Positions 34,057 through 42,178 of a stretch of 64,000 nt of DNA are shown here, piece after piece. The stretch is from NCBI RefSeq assembly GCF_036021035.1, contig NZ_CP107930.1, positions 3,410,001 through 3,474,000 of the forward strand, written 5' to 3'. The stretch comes from Kineococcus sp. NBC_00420. GTDB lineage: Bacteria > Actinomycetota > Actinomycetes > Actinomycetales > Kineococcaceae. Position 1 is the first letter of the stretch, and the number at the start of each line of letters is the position of its first letter. A model generated the notes under the pieces. It was not told the DNA's origin, made no database searches, and worked only from the letters and a program-made list of their open reading frames with translations. A program made the position numbers and the translations under genes.

Positions 34057-34533
34057 TCAGAGGTTTTTCGTGTAGCAGACGCTCAGGGGGCTGTCCGCCC
34101 ACGGACCGAAGTTCGTCGTGGCCCGTTCGTAGCCGAGGCGTTCGTAGAGGGCCATGGCCTCGGGTTGCTTGGTACCCGTCTCCAACCGCACCCGGGTGAA
34201 CCCGTCCAGACGGGCGGCGGCCTCGTAGGCCGCGACCAGGGCCGTGGCCACGCCCCGGCCGCGGAAGTCGTCGTGCACGAAGACCCGCTTCATCTCCGCG
34301 GTGGCGTCCCAGCCGGCCTCGGTCACCGCCTCGCGGGCGATGCAGCCGGCGGGGACACCGTCCACGAACGCGACGAGGCAGACGGCGTCGTGCGCCAGGG
34401 TGTAGTCGTCGTCGGGTTCGCCGGGGACCCGGTAGCGGCGGTTCAGCTCGGCGACCGCCGCCACGACGAGGGCGTCGAGGTCGGGGTCGCCGAGCGTGCG
34501 TTCTTCGATCTGCAGGGTGGTCGAGCTGGTCAC
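34057..34533 (-). CDS. GNAT-family acetyltransferase
   Basis: 158 aa, GTG 34533 overlapping the MFS stop by 4 nt. Acetyl-CoA loop is in HDDFRGRGVATALVAAYEAA and the substrate-side motif in YERLGYER. The substrate is not predictable. Coupled to an exporter, so it may modify the same compound the exporter moves, but that is only a guess. Confidence 0.88.
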   Translation of the reverse strand: MTSSTTLQIEERTLGDPDLDALVVAAVAELNRRYRVPGEPDDDYTLAHDAVCLVAFVDGVPAGCIAREAVTEAGWDATAEMKRVFVHDDFRGRGVATALVAAYEAAARLDGFTRVRLETGTKQPEAMALYERLGYERATTNFGPWADSPLSVCYTKNL

Positions 34534-35747
34534 GAATCCACGGTGTCACGGACCCCGCGGCGACGCTGCGAGGGGATCGCGGCGACCTCCGGGTCGAGCG
34601 GGGCGCGACCGTTCTTGTCCACGCGGGTCGCCTCACCCAGGATCGCCAGGCCGAGCAGCGCCAGGACGAGGGCCACCAGGGCGGTCGAGGCGTAGCCGAA
34701 ACCCCCGTCGATGGCGAGGCCGCCGAGGAAGGCGCCCATCGCGTTGCCCACGTTGAACGCGGCCTGCATCGCCGCCGAGGCCATCGAGGCGCCCCCGCCG
34801 GCGGCGGTGATGCCGCGCGTCTGGATCGGCGCGGACATCGTGAACCCGGTGAAGGCGAAGAGGAATACGCCCACCGCGACGGCCACCTTGCTCTCGGCCA
34901 GCAGGTAGACCGCACCGAACACCACGACCTGCGCGACGAAGCCGACAGCCAGGGTCCGGTAGGGGCGCCAGTCGGCGAGCCGGCCACCGAGGACGTTGCC
35001 GAAGGTCGCCCCGAGCCCGAAGAGGATCAGCACCCAGCTGACCGAACCCTCGGAGAACCCGGCGACCTCGGTCAGCAGCGGCGAGACGTAGCTCAGGACG
35101 GTGAACATGCTCGCGAACCCGACCGTGGTGATGGCCAGGGTCCACCACACCTGGCGGCGGCGGAAGGCGGCGAACTCCGAGCGCAGCGATCCGGTGCGGG
35201 TCTCGACCTCGGGGACGAGGGCCAGGATCGAGGCGATGGTCACCAGGCCGATGATCCCGACGAGGGCGAAGGTCAACCGCCAGCCGAGCTGCTGGCCGAC
35301 GTAGGTGCCCAGCGGCACCCCGACGACGTTCGCGACGGTCAGCCCGGTGAAGACCAGGGCCAGGGCCTGACCCTGACGTCCGGGCGGGGCGAGCTTGCGG
35401 GCCACGACGGCGCTGGCGCCGAAGAAGGCCCCGTGCGAGAGTCCCGACAGGAAGCGCGCCCCGATGAGCAGGTGGAAGGTCGGCGCGAGCGCGGTGGCGG
35501 CGTGACCGAGGACGAACATCCCCATCAGGCCCGTCAGGACGCGCTTGCGGGGCCAGGAGTGGGTGAGCGCCGTCAGCGTGGGCGCACCCACGACGACGCC
35601 GAGGGCGTAGGCGGTGATGAGCCAGCCGGCGCCGGCGATGGAGACGCCGAACGTCGCGGCCATCTGGGGCAGCAGCCCCATGGCGACGAACTCGGTCGTT
35701 CCGATCCCGAAGGCGCCGACGGCGAGGGCCAGGATGGCGATGGGCAC
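34530..35747 (-). CDS. MFS transporter, DHA1 (drug:H+ antiporter-like)
   Basis: 405 aa, 12 predicted helices. N-terminal GTTEFVAMGLLPQMA, the loop motif A-like region SWPRKRVLTGLMGMF and the TM5 motif C-like GVPLGTYVGQQLGWRLTF. Closest in layout to AraJ/YdhP-type exporters. Start ATG 35747. First gene of a two-gene operon with the acetyltransferase; divergent from the glycosidase-like gene across 214 bp that shows no clear operator. Confidence 0.9.
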   Translation of the reverse strand: MPIAILALAVGAFGIGTTEFVAMGLLPQMAATFGVSIAGAGWLITAYALGVVVGAPTLTALTHSWPRKRVLTGLMGMFVLGHAATALAPTFHLLIGARFLSGLSHGAFFGASAVVARKLAPPGRQGQALALVFTGLTVANVVGVPLGTYVGQQLGWRLTFALVGIIGLVTIASILALVPEVETRTGSLRSEFAAFRRRQVWWTLAITTVGFASMFTVLSYVSPLLTEVAGFSEGSVSWVLILFGLGATFGNVLGGRLADWRPYRTLAVGFVAQVVVFGAVYLLAESKVAVAVGVFLFAFTGFTMSAPIQTRGITAAGGGASMASAAMQAAFNVGNAMGAFLGGLAIDGGFGYASTALVALVLALLGLAILGEATRVDKNGRAPLDPEVAAIPSQRRRGVRDTVDS

Positions 35748-35961
35748 GGGTGGGGATCCTCTGGTGCGGGGGTGGACAGGGGCGTTCGACCAGTGCTCCG
35801 TCGCCTGTCGACACCTCGATCATCGCCCGCCGCCGCGGGTCTGTTCCAGCCCGGCGGGACACCGTCCCGAAATCGTTGCGTCCCAGACCCTCCCGGGCGT
35901 GGCCGGAAGACCTCAGGAACCCCTCAGGGCCGCTCGGGCGGGTGGGAGACAGACTGGCCCC

Positions 35962-37530
35962 GTGACGACGGCGACACTCCCGACCGCACCCTGGCGTCCG
36001 GTCGAGCTCACCCTGACCGCCCGGCAGGACCACCTCGACCCCTACGGCGGGCTCGACGTGCACGTCGTGTTCAGCCACCCCGACGGCCTCGTGCTGCGCC
36101 GTCCCGCGTTCTGGGACGGTGGGCGCACCTGGCGGGTGCGCTTCTCCTCCCCGGGCCCCGTCGGGGAGTGGAGCTGGACCAGCTCCGCGAACGCGCCGGA
36201 CCCGGGCCTGCACGGGGTCAGCGGCACCGTCGTGATCGGCGCCGACGCACCCCGCGGACGGTTCGAGCGGCACGGGTTCTGGCGGATGTCGGAGGAGGGA
36301 CGTCACCTCGTCCACGCCGACGGCACCTCCGCGCTGCTCGTCGGCGACACTGCCTGGGCCCTGCCCTGGCGCGCCACCCCCGAGCAGGTCGAGGTCTACG
36401 CCCGCGACCGCGCCGCCAAGGGGTTCAACGCCGTCCTGCTCATGAGCCTGCAACCGGACAGCGACGCCCGGGGACCCGAGGACCGCGGTGCGGACGAGGG
36501 GTTCGGCGTCGCCTTCGACGACCTGCCGCAGGCCACGTTGCGGGCACTGCGGCCGGACTACTTCCAGGACCTCGACCGCCTCCTCGACGTCCTGCGCGCC
36601 CACGACCTCGTCCCCGTCCTGCAGCCGGTGTTCCAGGGGTTCGGCTGGAAGGGACTGCGGGCGGCCGGCGGGACGGTGTCGCCGCAGGAGTACGCGCGCT
36701 ACTGCCGCTACCTCGTGGCCCGCTACGGCGCGGGTCCGGTCGTCTGGCTCGTCGGCGCCGACGGGACCGGGGAGGAACCGCAGACCCTGGCCGGGGGTCG
36801 GGAGGTCCAGGAGTGGGACGACCACCGCCACCCGACGGGGATCCACTACCGCCCGTTCGCGCACAACCGGGCCCACCAGGACGCGGACTGGCTGGACTTC
36901 CAGTGGTGCCAGACCGGTCACCGCGGCGACCACGTCCCCGAACGGGTCGCGGACATGGCCCGCAACCAGCCGGAGAAGGCCGTCGCGAACGGTGAACCGA
37001 GCTACGAGAACACCGGCCGTTCCGGGTTCAACGCCGGCTGGTGGCAGGGCCACGAGGCGTGGAGCAACCTCTGCGCCGGCGCCACCATGGGTGTCGTCTA
37101 CGGGGCGGGCAGCCTGTGGCAGTGGCAGCTGCGTCCCGACGAGGCCGGGCAGGCGACGTTCTTCAGCGCGCCCGGCGCGGGCTGGCGGGAGGCCCTGGAC
37201 TTCGAGGGATCGAGCTACCCCGGGATCCTCGGCCGGGTCCTGCAGGGGCTGCCGTTCACCGGTGCCCGTCCGAGCTGGGAACACAGCACCGTGCCCCGCG
37301 GGCTCGTCGTCCCGGGCCGGTTCCTCCTCGTCTACGCCCACGACGGCGGCGACGTGCGGGTGGTCCGGGGGGCGGAGGTGCCGCGCCCCTACCGGGTCAT
37401 CGACCCGACCACCGGTGAGGTGCTGGCCCGCGGGGTGCGCGAGGAGGAGGACGGCACGATCCCCGATCCCGGTGGCGCGCCGCGGGTCGTCGTCTGCTGC
37501 GACGACTTCAGCGGTTCCGCGATCGCCTGA
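35962..37530 (+). CDS. DUF5060/DUF4038 glycoside hydrolase-like protein (GH140-type)
   Basis: 522 aa, GTG 35962 with CAGACT 6 nt upstream and no ribosome site. N-terminal DUF5060-like Ig domain (about 1-95: RRPAFWDGGRTWRVRFSSPG) and a TIM-barrel DUF4038 domain (about 100-430: LLVGDTAWALPWRATPEQVE, GFNAVLLMSLQP, GPVVWLVGADGTGEE, VANGEPSYENTG) with a C-terminal beta domain. The family includes apiosidases acting on plant pectin RG-II. Candidate acids are Asp in GADGTG and Glu in NGEPSYE. There is no signal peptide, so any substrate is intracellular or imported. Exact specificity unknown. Confidence 0.85.
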   Translation: MTTATLPTAPWRPVELTLTARQDHLDPYGGLDVHVVFSHPDGLVLRRPAFWDGGRTWRVRFSSPGPVGEWSWTSSANAPDPGLHGVSGTVVIGADAPRGRFERHGFWRMSEEGRHLVHADGTSALLVGDTAWALPWRATPEQVEVYARDRAAKGFNAVLLMSLQPDSDARGPEDRGADEGFGVAFDDLPQATLRALRPDYFQDLDRLLDVLRAHDLVPVLQPVFQGFGWKGLRAAGGTVSPQEYARYCRYLVARYGAGPVVWLVGADGTGEEPQTLAGGREVQEWDDHRHPTGIHYRPFAHNRAHQDADWLDFQWCQTGHRGDHVPERVADMARNQPEKAVANGEPSYENTGRSGFNAGWWQGHEAWSNLCAGATMGVVYGAGSLWQWQLRPDEAGQATFFSAPGAGWREALDFEGSSYPGILGRVLQGLPFTGARPSWEHSTVPRGLVVPGRFLLVYAHDGGDVRVVRGAEVPRPYRVIDPTTGEVLARGVREEEDGTIPDPGGAPRVVVCCDDFSGSAIA

Positions 37531-37532
37531 CG

Positions 37533-39167
37533 TCAGAGTTCGCGGACCCGCCCCTCCTCGACGGCGAAGCGGCGGGTCACGTGGACGGCTTCGAGCAGAC
37601 GGCGGTCGTGGCTGACGAGCAGCAGGGTCCCGGCGTAGCTCTCCAGCGCCTGCTCCAGCTGCTCGATGGCCGGCAGGTCGAGGTGGTTCGTCGGTTCGTC
37701 GAGCACGAGGAGGTTCACCCCGCGGGCCTGCAGCAGGGCCAGGGCCGCGCGGGTGCGCTCGCCCGGCGAGAGGCTCGACGCCGTCCGGGCGACGTGGTGC
37801 TGACCGAGGCCGAACTTGGCCAGCAGGGTGCGGACCTCCGCGTCGGGCCAGTCGGGGACGGCGTCGGAGAACGCGCGGGCCAGCGGCTGCTCGCCGAGGA
37901 ACAACCCGCGGGCCTGGTCGACCTCACCGACCGCCACCCCGGAACCCAGTGCGGCGGAACCGGAGTCGGGCGCGAGACGACCCAGCAGCAGGTTCAGCAG
38001 GGTCGACTTCCCCGCGCCGTTGGGGCCGGTGACGGCGACCCGGTCGCCGACGTCGATCTGCAGCGTGACCGGCCCGAGGGTGAAACCCCCGCGCTGCACG
38101 ACGGCCTCCCGGGTGCTCGCGACGACCGTCCCGGAGCGGGGAGCGGCCGCGATCTCCATCTGGAGCTTCCACTCCTTGCGGGGTTCCTCGACCACGTCGA
38201 GGCGCTCGATCATCTTGTCGGTCTGCTTGGCCTTCGCGGCCTGCTTCTCGCTGCCCTCGCGCATCTTGGCCCGGATGTTCTTGTCCGGGTCGCCCTTGCG
38301 GACGGCGTTCTTCACGCCCTGCGCCATCCAGCCGCGCTGCATCCGGGCGCGGGCCTCGAGACCGGCCTTGGTGTCGGCGAAGTCGTCGTAGGCCTCACGG
38401 GCGTGGCGGCGCTGGACCTCGCGTTCGGCGAGGAACGCCTCGTACCCGCCGCCGACGACCCGCACGACCTGCTGGACCAGGTCGAGTTCCACGACCCGGT
38501 CGACGGTGCGGGCCAGGAACTCCCGGTCGTGGCTGACGACGACGGCGGGGGAGCGCAGTTCGGTGACGAACTTCTCCAGCCGGGCCAGACCGTCCAGGTC
38601 GAGGTCGTTGGTGGGTTCGTCGAGCAGGAACACGTCGTAGCGCGAGAGCAGCAGCGCGGCCAGCCCCGCGCGGGCGGCCTGCCCGCCGGAGAGCGACGTC
38701 ATCGCCGCGTCCGCGGAGACGGTCAGGCCGAGGTCGGCGAGGACCTCGTCGGTGCGTTCGTCGAGGTCCGCCCCGCCCAGGTTCAGCCAGCGGTCCAGGG
38801 AGTCGGCGTAGCGGTCGTCGGCGCCGGGCCTCCCCTCGGCCAGGTCGTCCGCGGCGTCGTCCATCTGCTGCTGGGCCTCGGCGACGCCGGTGCGCCGGCC
38901 GAGGAACTGCGCGACCGACTCACCCGGGCGGCGTTCGGGTTCCTGCGGCAGGTAGCCGACGGTCGCGCTCGGCGGCGACAACGAGATCGTCCCCGTCTCG
39001 GGGGTGTCCTGGGCCGCCATCAGCCGCAGCAGCGTCGACTTCCCCGCGCCGTTGGCCCCCACCAGCCCGACGACGTCCCCGGGCGCGACGACGAGGTCCA
39101 GACCGGAGAACAGCGCGCGGGTGCCGTGGGCGGCGCTGAGGTCCTTGGCGACGAGGGTTGCACTCAC
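37533..39167 (-). CDS. ABC-F family ATPase (ribosome-associated type)
   Basis: 544 aa, GTG 39167. Two fused ATPase domains with no membrane segments: Walker A VGANGAGKSTLLRL and TGPNGAGKSTLLNL, signatures LSGGQAAR and LSPGERTR, Walker B VFLLDEPTND and LLVLDEPTNH, joined by an arginine/lysine-rich coiled-coil linker (about 240-320). ABC-F proteins act on ribosomes in translation control or antibiotic protection. Convergent with the DUF4038 gene with 2 nt between stops. Confidence 0.92.
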   Translation of the reverse strand: MSATLVAKDLSAAHGTRALFSGLDLVVAPGDVVGLVGANGAGKSTLLRLMAAQDTPETGTISLSPPSATVGYLPQEPERRPGESVAQFLGRRTGVAEAQQQMDDAADDLAEGRPGADDRYADSLDRWLNLGGADLDERTDEVLADLGLTVSADAAMTSLSGGQAARAGLAALLLSRYDVFLLDEPTNDLDLDGLARLEKFVTELRSPAVVVSHDREFLARTVDRVVELDLVQQVVRVVGGGYEAFLAEREVQRRHAREAYDDFADTKAGLEARARMQRGWMAQGVKNAVRKGDPDKNIRAKMREGSEKQAAKAKQTDKMIERLDVVEEPRKEWKLQMEIAAAPRSGTVVASTREAVVQRGGFTLGPVTLQIDVGDRVAVTGPNGAGKSTLLNLLLGRLAPDSGSAALGSGVAVGEVDQARGLFLGEQPLARAFSDAVPDWPDAEVRTLLAKFGLGQHHVARTASSLSPGERTRAALALLQARGVNLLVLDEPTNHLDLPAIEQLEQALESYAGTLLLVSHDRRLLEAVHVTRRFAVEEGRVREL

Positions 39168-39225
39168 CGGACCATTCTCGCCCGTCGCGCGACCCGTCGT
39201 CGCTCACGTTTCCCCGGGGCGCAGG

Positions 39226-39963
39226 ATGGTGACCGTGGACGCCACCCAGCACGCCCGGTCCTTCGGCGCGGCCGCCGACTCCTACGCCCGGGCCCGGCCC
39301 GGCTACCCGCGCGACGCGGTCGACTTCCTCGTGGGGGACGCGGCCCGGGTGCTCGACCTCGGCGCGGGAACGGGCAAGTTCAGCCAGGCCCTCGTCGCGG
39401 CGGGGCACGAGGTCGTCGCCGTCGAACCCTCCACCCGGATGCTCGCGCAGCTGCGGGAGGTCCTGCCGGAGGTCGAGGCGCACGAGGGCTCGGCGGAGGC
39501 GACGGGGCTGCCGTCGGCGTCCGTGGACGCCGTGGTCGTGGCCCAGGCGTGGCACTGGGTGGACGCCGCACGGGCCGTGCCTGAGGTGGCCCGGGTCCTG
39601 CGTCCCGGCGGGAGCCTCGGCCTGGTCTGGAACGTGCGCGACGACACCGTCGACTGGGTCCGCCAGGTCTGGGACCTGGCCCAGCGCGGGCAGGAGCAGG
39701 AGATGCGCACCGACACGACCGAGGTCGGCCCGCCGTTCGGCGCCGCCCACCGCTTCGAGACCCGGTTCGAGCACGTCACCGACCGGGCCGGGATCCTCGA
39801 CCTCGTCGCCTCCCGCAGCTACGTCATCGTCCTGCCCGAGGACGAACGCCGCGACCTCCTCGCCGCCGTGGCGGACGTCCTCGACGAGCATCCCGACCTG
39901 CGTGGCCGGGACGAGGTCCGCGTCCCGTACCTGACGCACTGCACCCGGTTCACGCTCCGCTGA
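39226..39963 (+). CDS. Class I SAM-dependent methyltransferase
   Basis: 245 aa from ATG 39226; GTG 39235 is an attractive alternative because CAGGAT lies 7 nt before it (leaderless). SAM-binding motif VLDLGAGTGKFSQALVAAG, then VVAVEPSTRML, and motif AQAWHWVDAARAVPEVARVL followed by LRPGGSLGLVWN. Related to the Methyltransf_11 group of small-molecule or quinone methylases. Substrate not predictable. Divergent from the ABC-F gene. Confidence 0.85.
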   Translation: MVTVDATQHARSFGAAADSYARARPGYPRDAVDFLVGDAARVLDLGAGTGKFSQALVAAGHEVVAVEPSTRMLAQLREVLPEVEAHEGSAEATGLPSASVDAVVVAQAWHWVDAARAVPEVARVLRPGGSLGLVWNVRDDTVDWVRQVWDLAQRGQEQEMRTDTTEVGPPFGAAHRFETRFEHVTDRAGILDLVASRSYVIVLPEDERRDLLAAVADVLDEHPDLRGRDEVRVPYLTHCTRFTLR

Positions 39964-40065
39964 GAGCCGTCCGGGCGAAACCCGAGCGGGATCACGCCCC
40001 GTGACGGCAGACTGCCCCTCAGGTGCCGGGGGGCACCCGGACGAGCGAACGGCCGGGGGGCTGAC

Positions 40066-40425
40066 ATGACGGTCACGAGGATGGAAGGTGCCCACGGGCA
40101 CCGCACGACTCACCGCACGAATCACCGCACGAATCACCGCACGAGTCACCGCACGAGCGATCTCGAGGTGCGCCGCGACCCGCTCCGGGCCCGGGCCCTG
40201 GCCGCGGCGGGTCTCTCGCTGCTCTGGCCCGGCCTCGGGCACGCGTACCTGGGACGGACGTCGACCGCCGTCGCGTTCGTGATCGCCCAGGTCCTCGTCG
40301 TGGTGCTCTCGGTCATGCCCGGCTTCTGGCGCGTGACGGCCCCGGTGTGGGTGCTGCTGGTGGTCGGCTCCGCGTGGAGCGCCGCGCGGACGGCCCGTCG
40401 CGACGCACGGGCATCCGTCGACTGA
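40066..40425 (+). CDS. Small membrane protein with His/Arg/Thr repeats (TM2-like)
   Basis: 119 aa from ATG 40066. N-terminal repeats HRTTHRTNHRTNHRTSHRTS are encoded by five 12-bp repeats. Two helices follow: LAAAGLSLLWPGLGHAYLG with AFVIAQVLVVVLSVM, and APVWVLLVVGSAW, the layout of TM2/PspC-like small proteins. The repeat tract could bind metal or nucleic acid. Function unknown. Confidence 0.7.
   Translation: MTVTRMEGAHGHRTTHRTNHRTNHRTSHRTSDLEVRRDPLRARALAAAGLSLLWPGLGHAYLGRTSTAVAFVIAQVLVVVLSVMPGFWRVTAPVWVLLVVGSAWSAARTARRDARASVD
40099..40158 (+). repeat. 12-bp tandem repeat (five units) inside the gene
   Basis: CACCGCACGACT, then CACCGCACGAAT twice, CACCGCACGAGT and CACCGCACGAGC. Unit length is a multiple of three, so copy changes keep the reading frame (HRT plus Thr/Asn/Ser). 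A slippage-prone microsatellite. Confidence 0.85.
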
Positions 40426-40445
40426 CTGCACTATCGGCGGGCCAC

Positions 40446-40474
40446 TTGACCCGCGTCCGGGCGGGTGACAGTTT
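40446..40474 (+). promoter_or_regulatory. Sigma70-like promoter of the receiver-flavoreductase operon
   Basis: TTGACC (40446-40451), a 17-nt spacer and CAGTTT (40469-40474), then 6 nt to the GTG start at 40481. This spacing is ideal for a vegetative promoter with transcription starting on the start codon. Confidence 0.65.
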
Positions 40475-40480
40475 CCGGGC

Positions 40481-42178
40481 GTGGCAGAACTCGAGGACAC
40501 CGCCGGTGCCGGTGCGGCACCGCGCCCCGTCCTGCTGACCGTCGACGACGACCCGGCCGTCTCCCGGGCGGTGGCCCGCGACCTGCGCCGCCGCTACGGC
40601 CGTGAGTACCGGATCGTGCGCGCGGAGTCCGGTGCCGACGCGCTCGGCGCCCTGCGCGAGCTGAAGCTGCGCGGGGAACCCGTCGCGGCGGTCCTCGCCG
40701 ACTACCGGATGCCGCAGATGGACGGCGTCGAGCTCCTCGAGCAGGCGATGGACCTCTTCCCCACCGCCCGTCGGGTGCTGCTCACCGCCTACGCCGACAC
40801 CTCCGCGGCGATCCGGGCCATCAACGACGTCGACCTCGACCACTACCTGCTCAAACCGTGGAACCCGCCGGAGGAGAAGCTCTACCCCGTCCTCGACGCC
40901 CTCCTCGAAGGCTGGCGGGCGATCCCGGCGCGGCCCGTCGACGAGGTCGTCGTCGTCGGCGACCGGTGGTCGGCGCGGTCCTTCGCGGTGCGGGACTTCC
41001 TGGCGCGCAACGAAGTCCCCTACCGGTGGCTGCTGGCCGAGCAGCCCGAGGCCGTGCGTCTCATGAGTGCCGTCGACTCCACGCGTCTGCCCGTCGTGGT
41101 CGCCCCCGGCCCCGACGGTCTCGTCGTGCTCGTCGATCCCGACGACACCGCCCTGGCCGAGCACGTCGGGCTCTCGACCCGCCCGCAGCAGGACTTCTAC
41201 GACCTCGCCATCGTCGGCGGCGGCCCCGCCGGGCTGGGCGCCGCGGTCTACGGCGCCTCCGAGGGGCTGCGGACGGTCCTCGTCGAGGAGCACGCCACCG
41301 GTGGGCAGGCCGGACAGAGCTCCCGGATCGAGAACTACCTCGGCTTCCCCGACGGCCTCTCCGGCGCGCAACTCGCCGACCGGGCCCGGCGACAGGTCGC
41401 GAAGTTCGGCGCCGAGACCCTCGCCGCGCGCAGCGTCACCGCCCTGGAGACCTCCGGTGGCGCGCACGTCGTCCGCTTCGCCGACGGGACCAGCGTCGCC
41501 GCGCACACCGTCCTGCTCGCGACCGGGGTGTCCTACCGGACCCTGGAAGGACCCGGTCTCGACGAGTTCACCGGCCGCGGCGTCTACTACGGGGCCGCGT
41601 TGAGCGAGGTGAACGCCTGCGCCGAGGAGGACGTCTTCGTCGTCGGCGCCGCGAACTCCGCCGGGCAGTCCGCGGTGAACCTCGCCCGGTCGGCCCGCAG
41701 CGTCACGATGCTCGTGCGGGGCCCCTCGCTCGAGGCGTCGATGTCGTCCTACCTGATCGAGCAGATCCGGGCCCTCGGCAACGTCCACGTGCGCACCTGC
41801 ACCGAGGTCGTCCGCGCCGCCGGTGACGGGCACCTGCACTCGATCGTGGTGCGGGACAGGCAGTCCGGCCAGGAACAGGAACTCCCCGCCACCCACGTCT
41901 TCGTCTTCATCGGCGCCTCCCCGCGCACCGGGTGGCTGGAGGGGACCGTGCAGCGCGACGCCCACGGGTTCGTCGTCGCCGGCCCCGACCTGCACCTCGT
42001 CGACGGACGCCCACCCGGCTGGACCCTGGACCGCGCGCCGTACCACCTCGAGACCTCCGTCCCCGGGGTCTTCGTCGCCGGCGACGCCCGCGCGGACTCC
42101 GTGAAGCGGGTCGCGTCCGCCGTGGGTGAGGGAGCGATGGCCGTCATGCTCGTCCACCGCTACCTGGCCCGGTCGTGA
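40481..42178 (+). CDS. Receiver domain fused to thioredoxin-reductase-like flavoprotein
   Basis: 565 aa. Residues about 17-140 are a response-regulator receiver (VDDDPAVSRAV; phospho-Asp in LADYRMPQMDG; Thr in LLTAYAD; Lys in LLKPW). A thioredoxin-like middle (about 155-235) precedes an FAD/NAD(P)H reductase (about 240-560: AIVGGGPAGLGAAVYGASEG, VGAANSAGQSAVNLARSA, VAGDARADSVKRVASAVGEG). The CxxC of thioredoxin reductase is replaced: GVYYGAALSEVNACAEED. Catalysis therefore cannot be the usual disulfide exchange. GTGA overlap with the kinase gene downstream and a clear promoter upstream define a three-gene operon. Function unproven. Confidence 0.88.
   Translation: MAELEDTAGAGAAPRPVLLTVDDDPAVSRAVARDLRRRYGREYRIVRAESGADALGALRELKLRGEPVAAVLADYRMPQMDGVELLEQAMDLFPTARRVLLTAYADTSAAIRAINDVDLDHYLLKPWNPPEEKLYPVLDALLEGWRAIPARPVDEVVVVGDRWSARSFAVRDFLARNEVPYRWLLAEQPEAVRLMSAVDSTRLPVVVAPGPDGLVVLVDPDDTALAEHVGLSTRPQQDFYDLAIVGGGPAGLGAAVYGASEGLRTVLVEEHATGGQAGQSSRIENYLGFPDGLSGAQLADRARRQVAKFGAETLAARSVTALETSGGAHVVRFADGTSVAAHTVLLATGVSYRTLEGPGLDEFTGRGVYYGAALSEVNACAEEDVFVVGAANSAGQSAVNLARSARSVTMLVRGPSLEASMSSYLIEQIRALGNVHVRTCTEVVRAAGDGHLHSIVVRDRQSGQEQELPATHVFVFIGASPRTGWLEGTVQRDAHGFVVAGPDLHLVDGRPPGWTLDRAPYHLETSVPGVFVAGDARADSVKRVASAVGEGAMAVMLVHRYLARS

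Noticed and set aside
37581-39584. A 667-codon reading frame opposite the ABC-F gene.
   Set aside because: Low-complexity antisense shadow; the ABC-F motifs on the other strand are complete.
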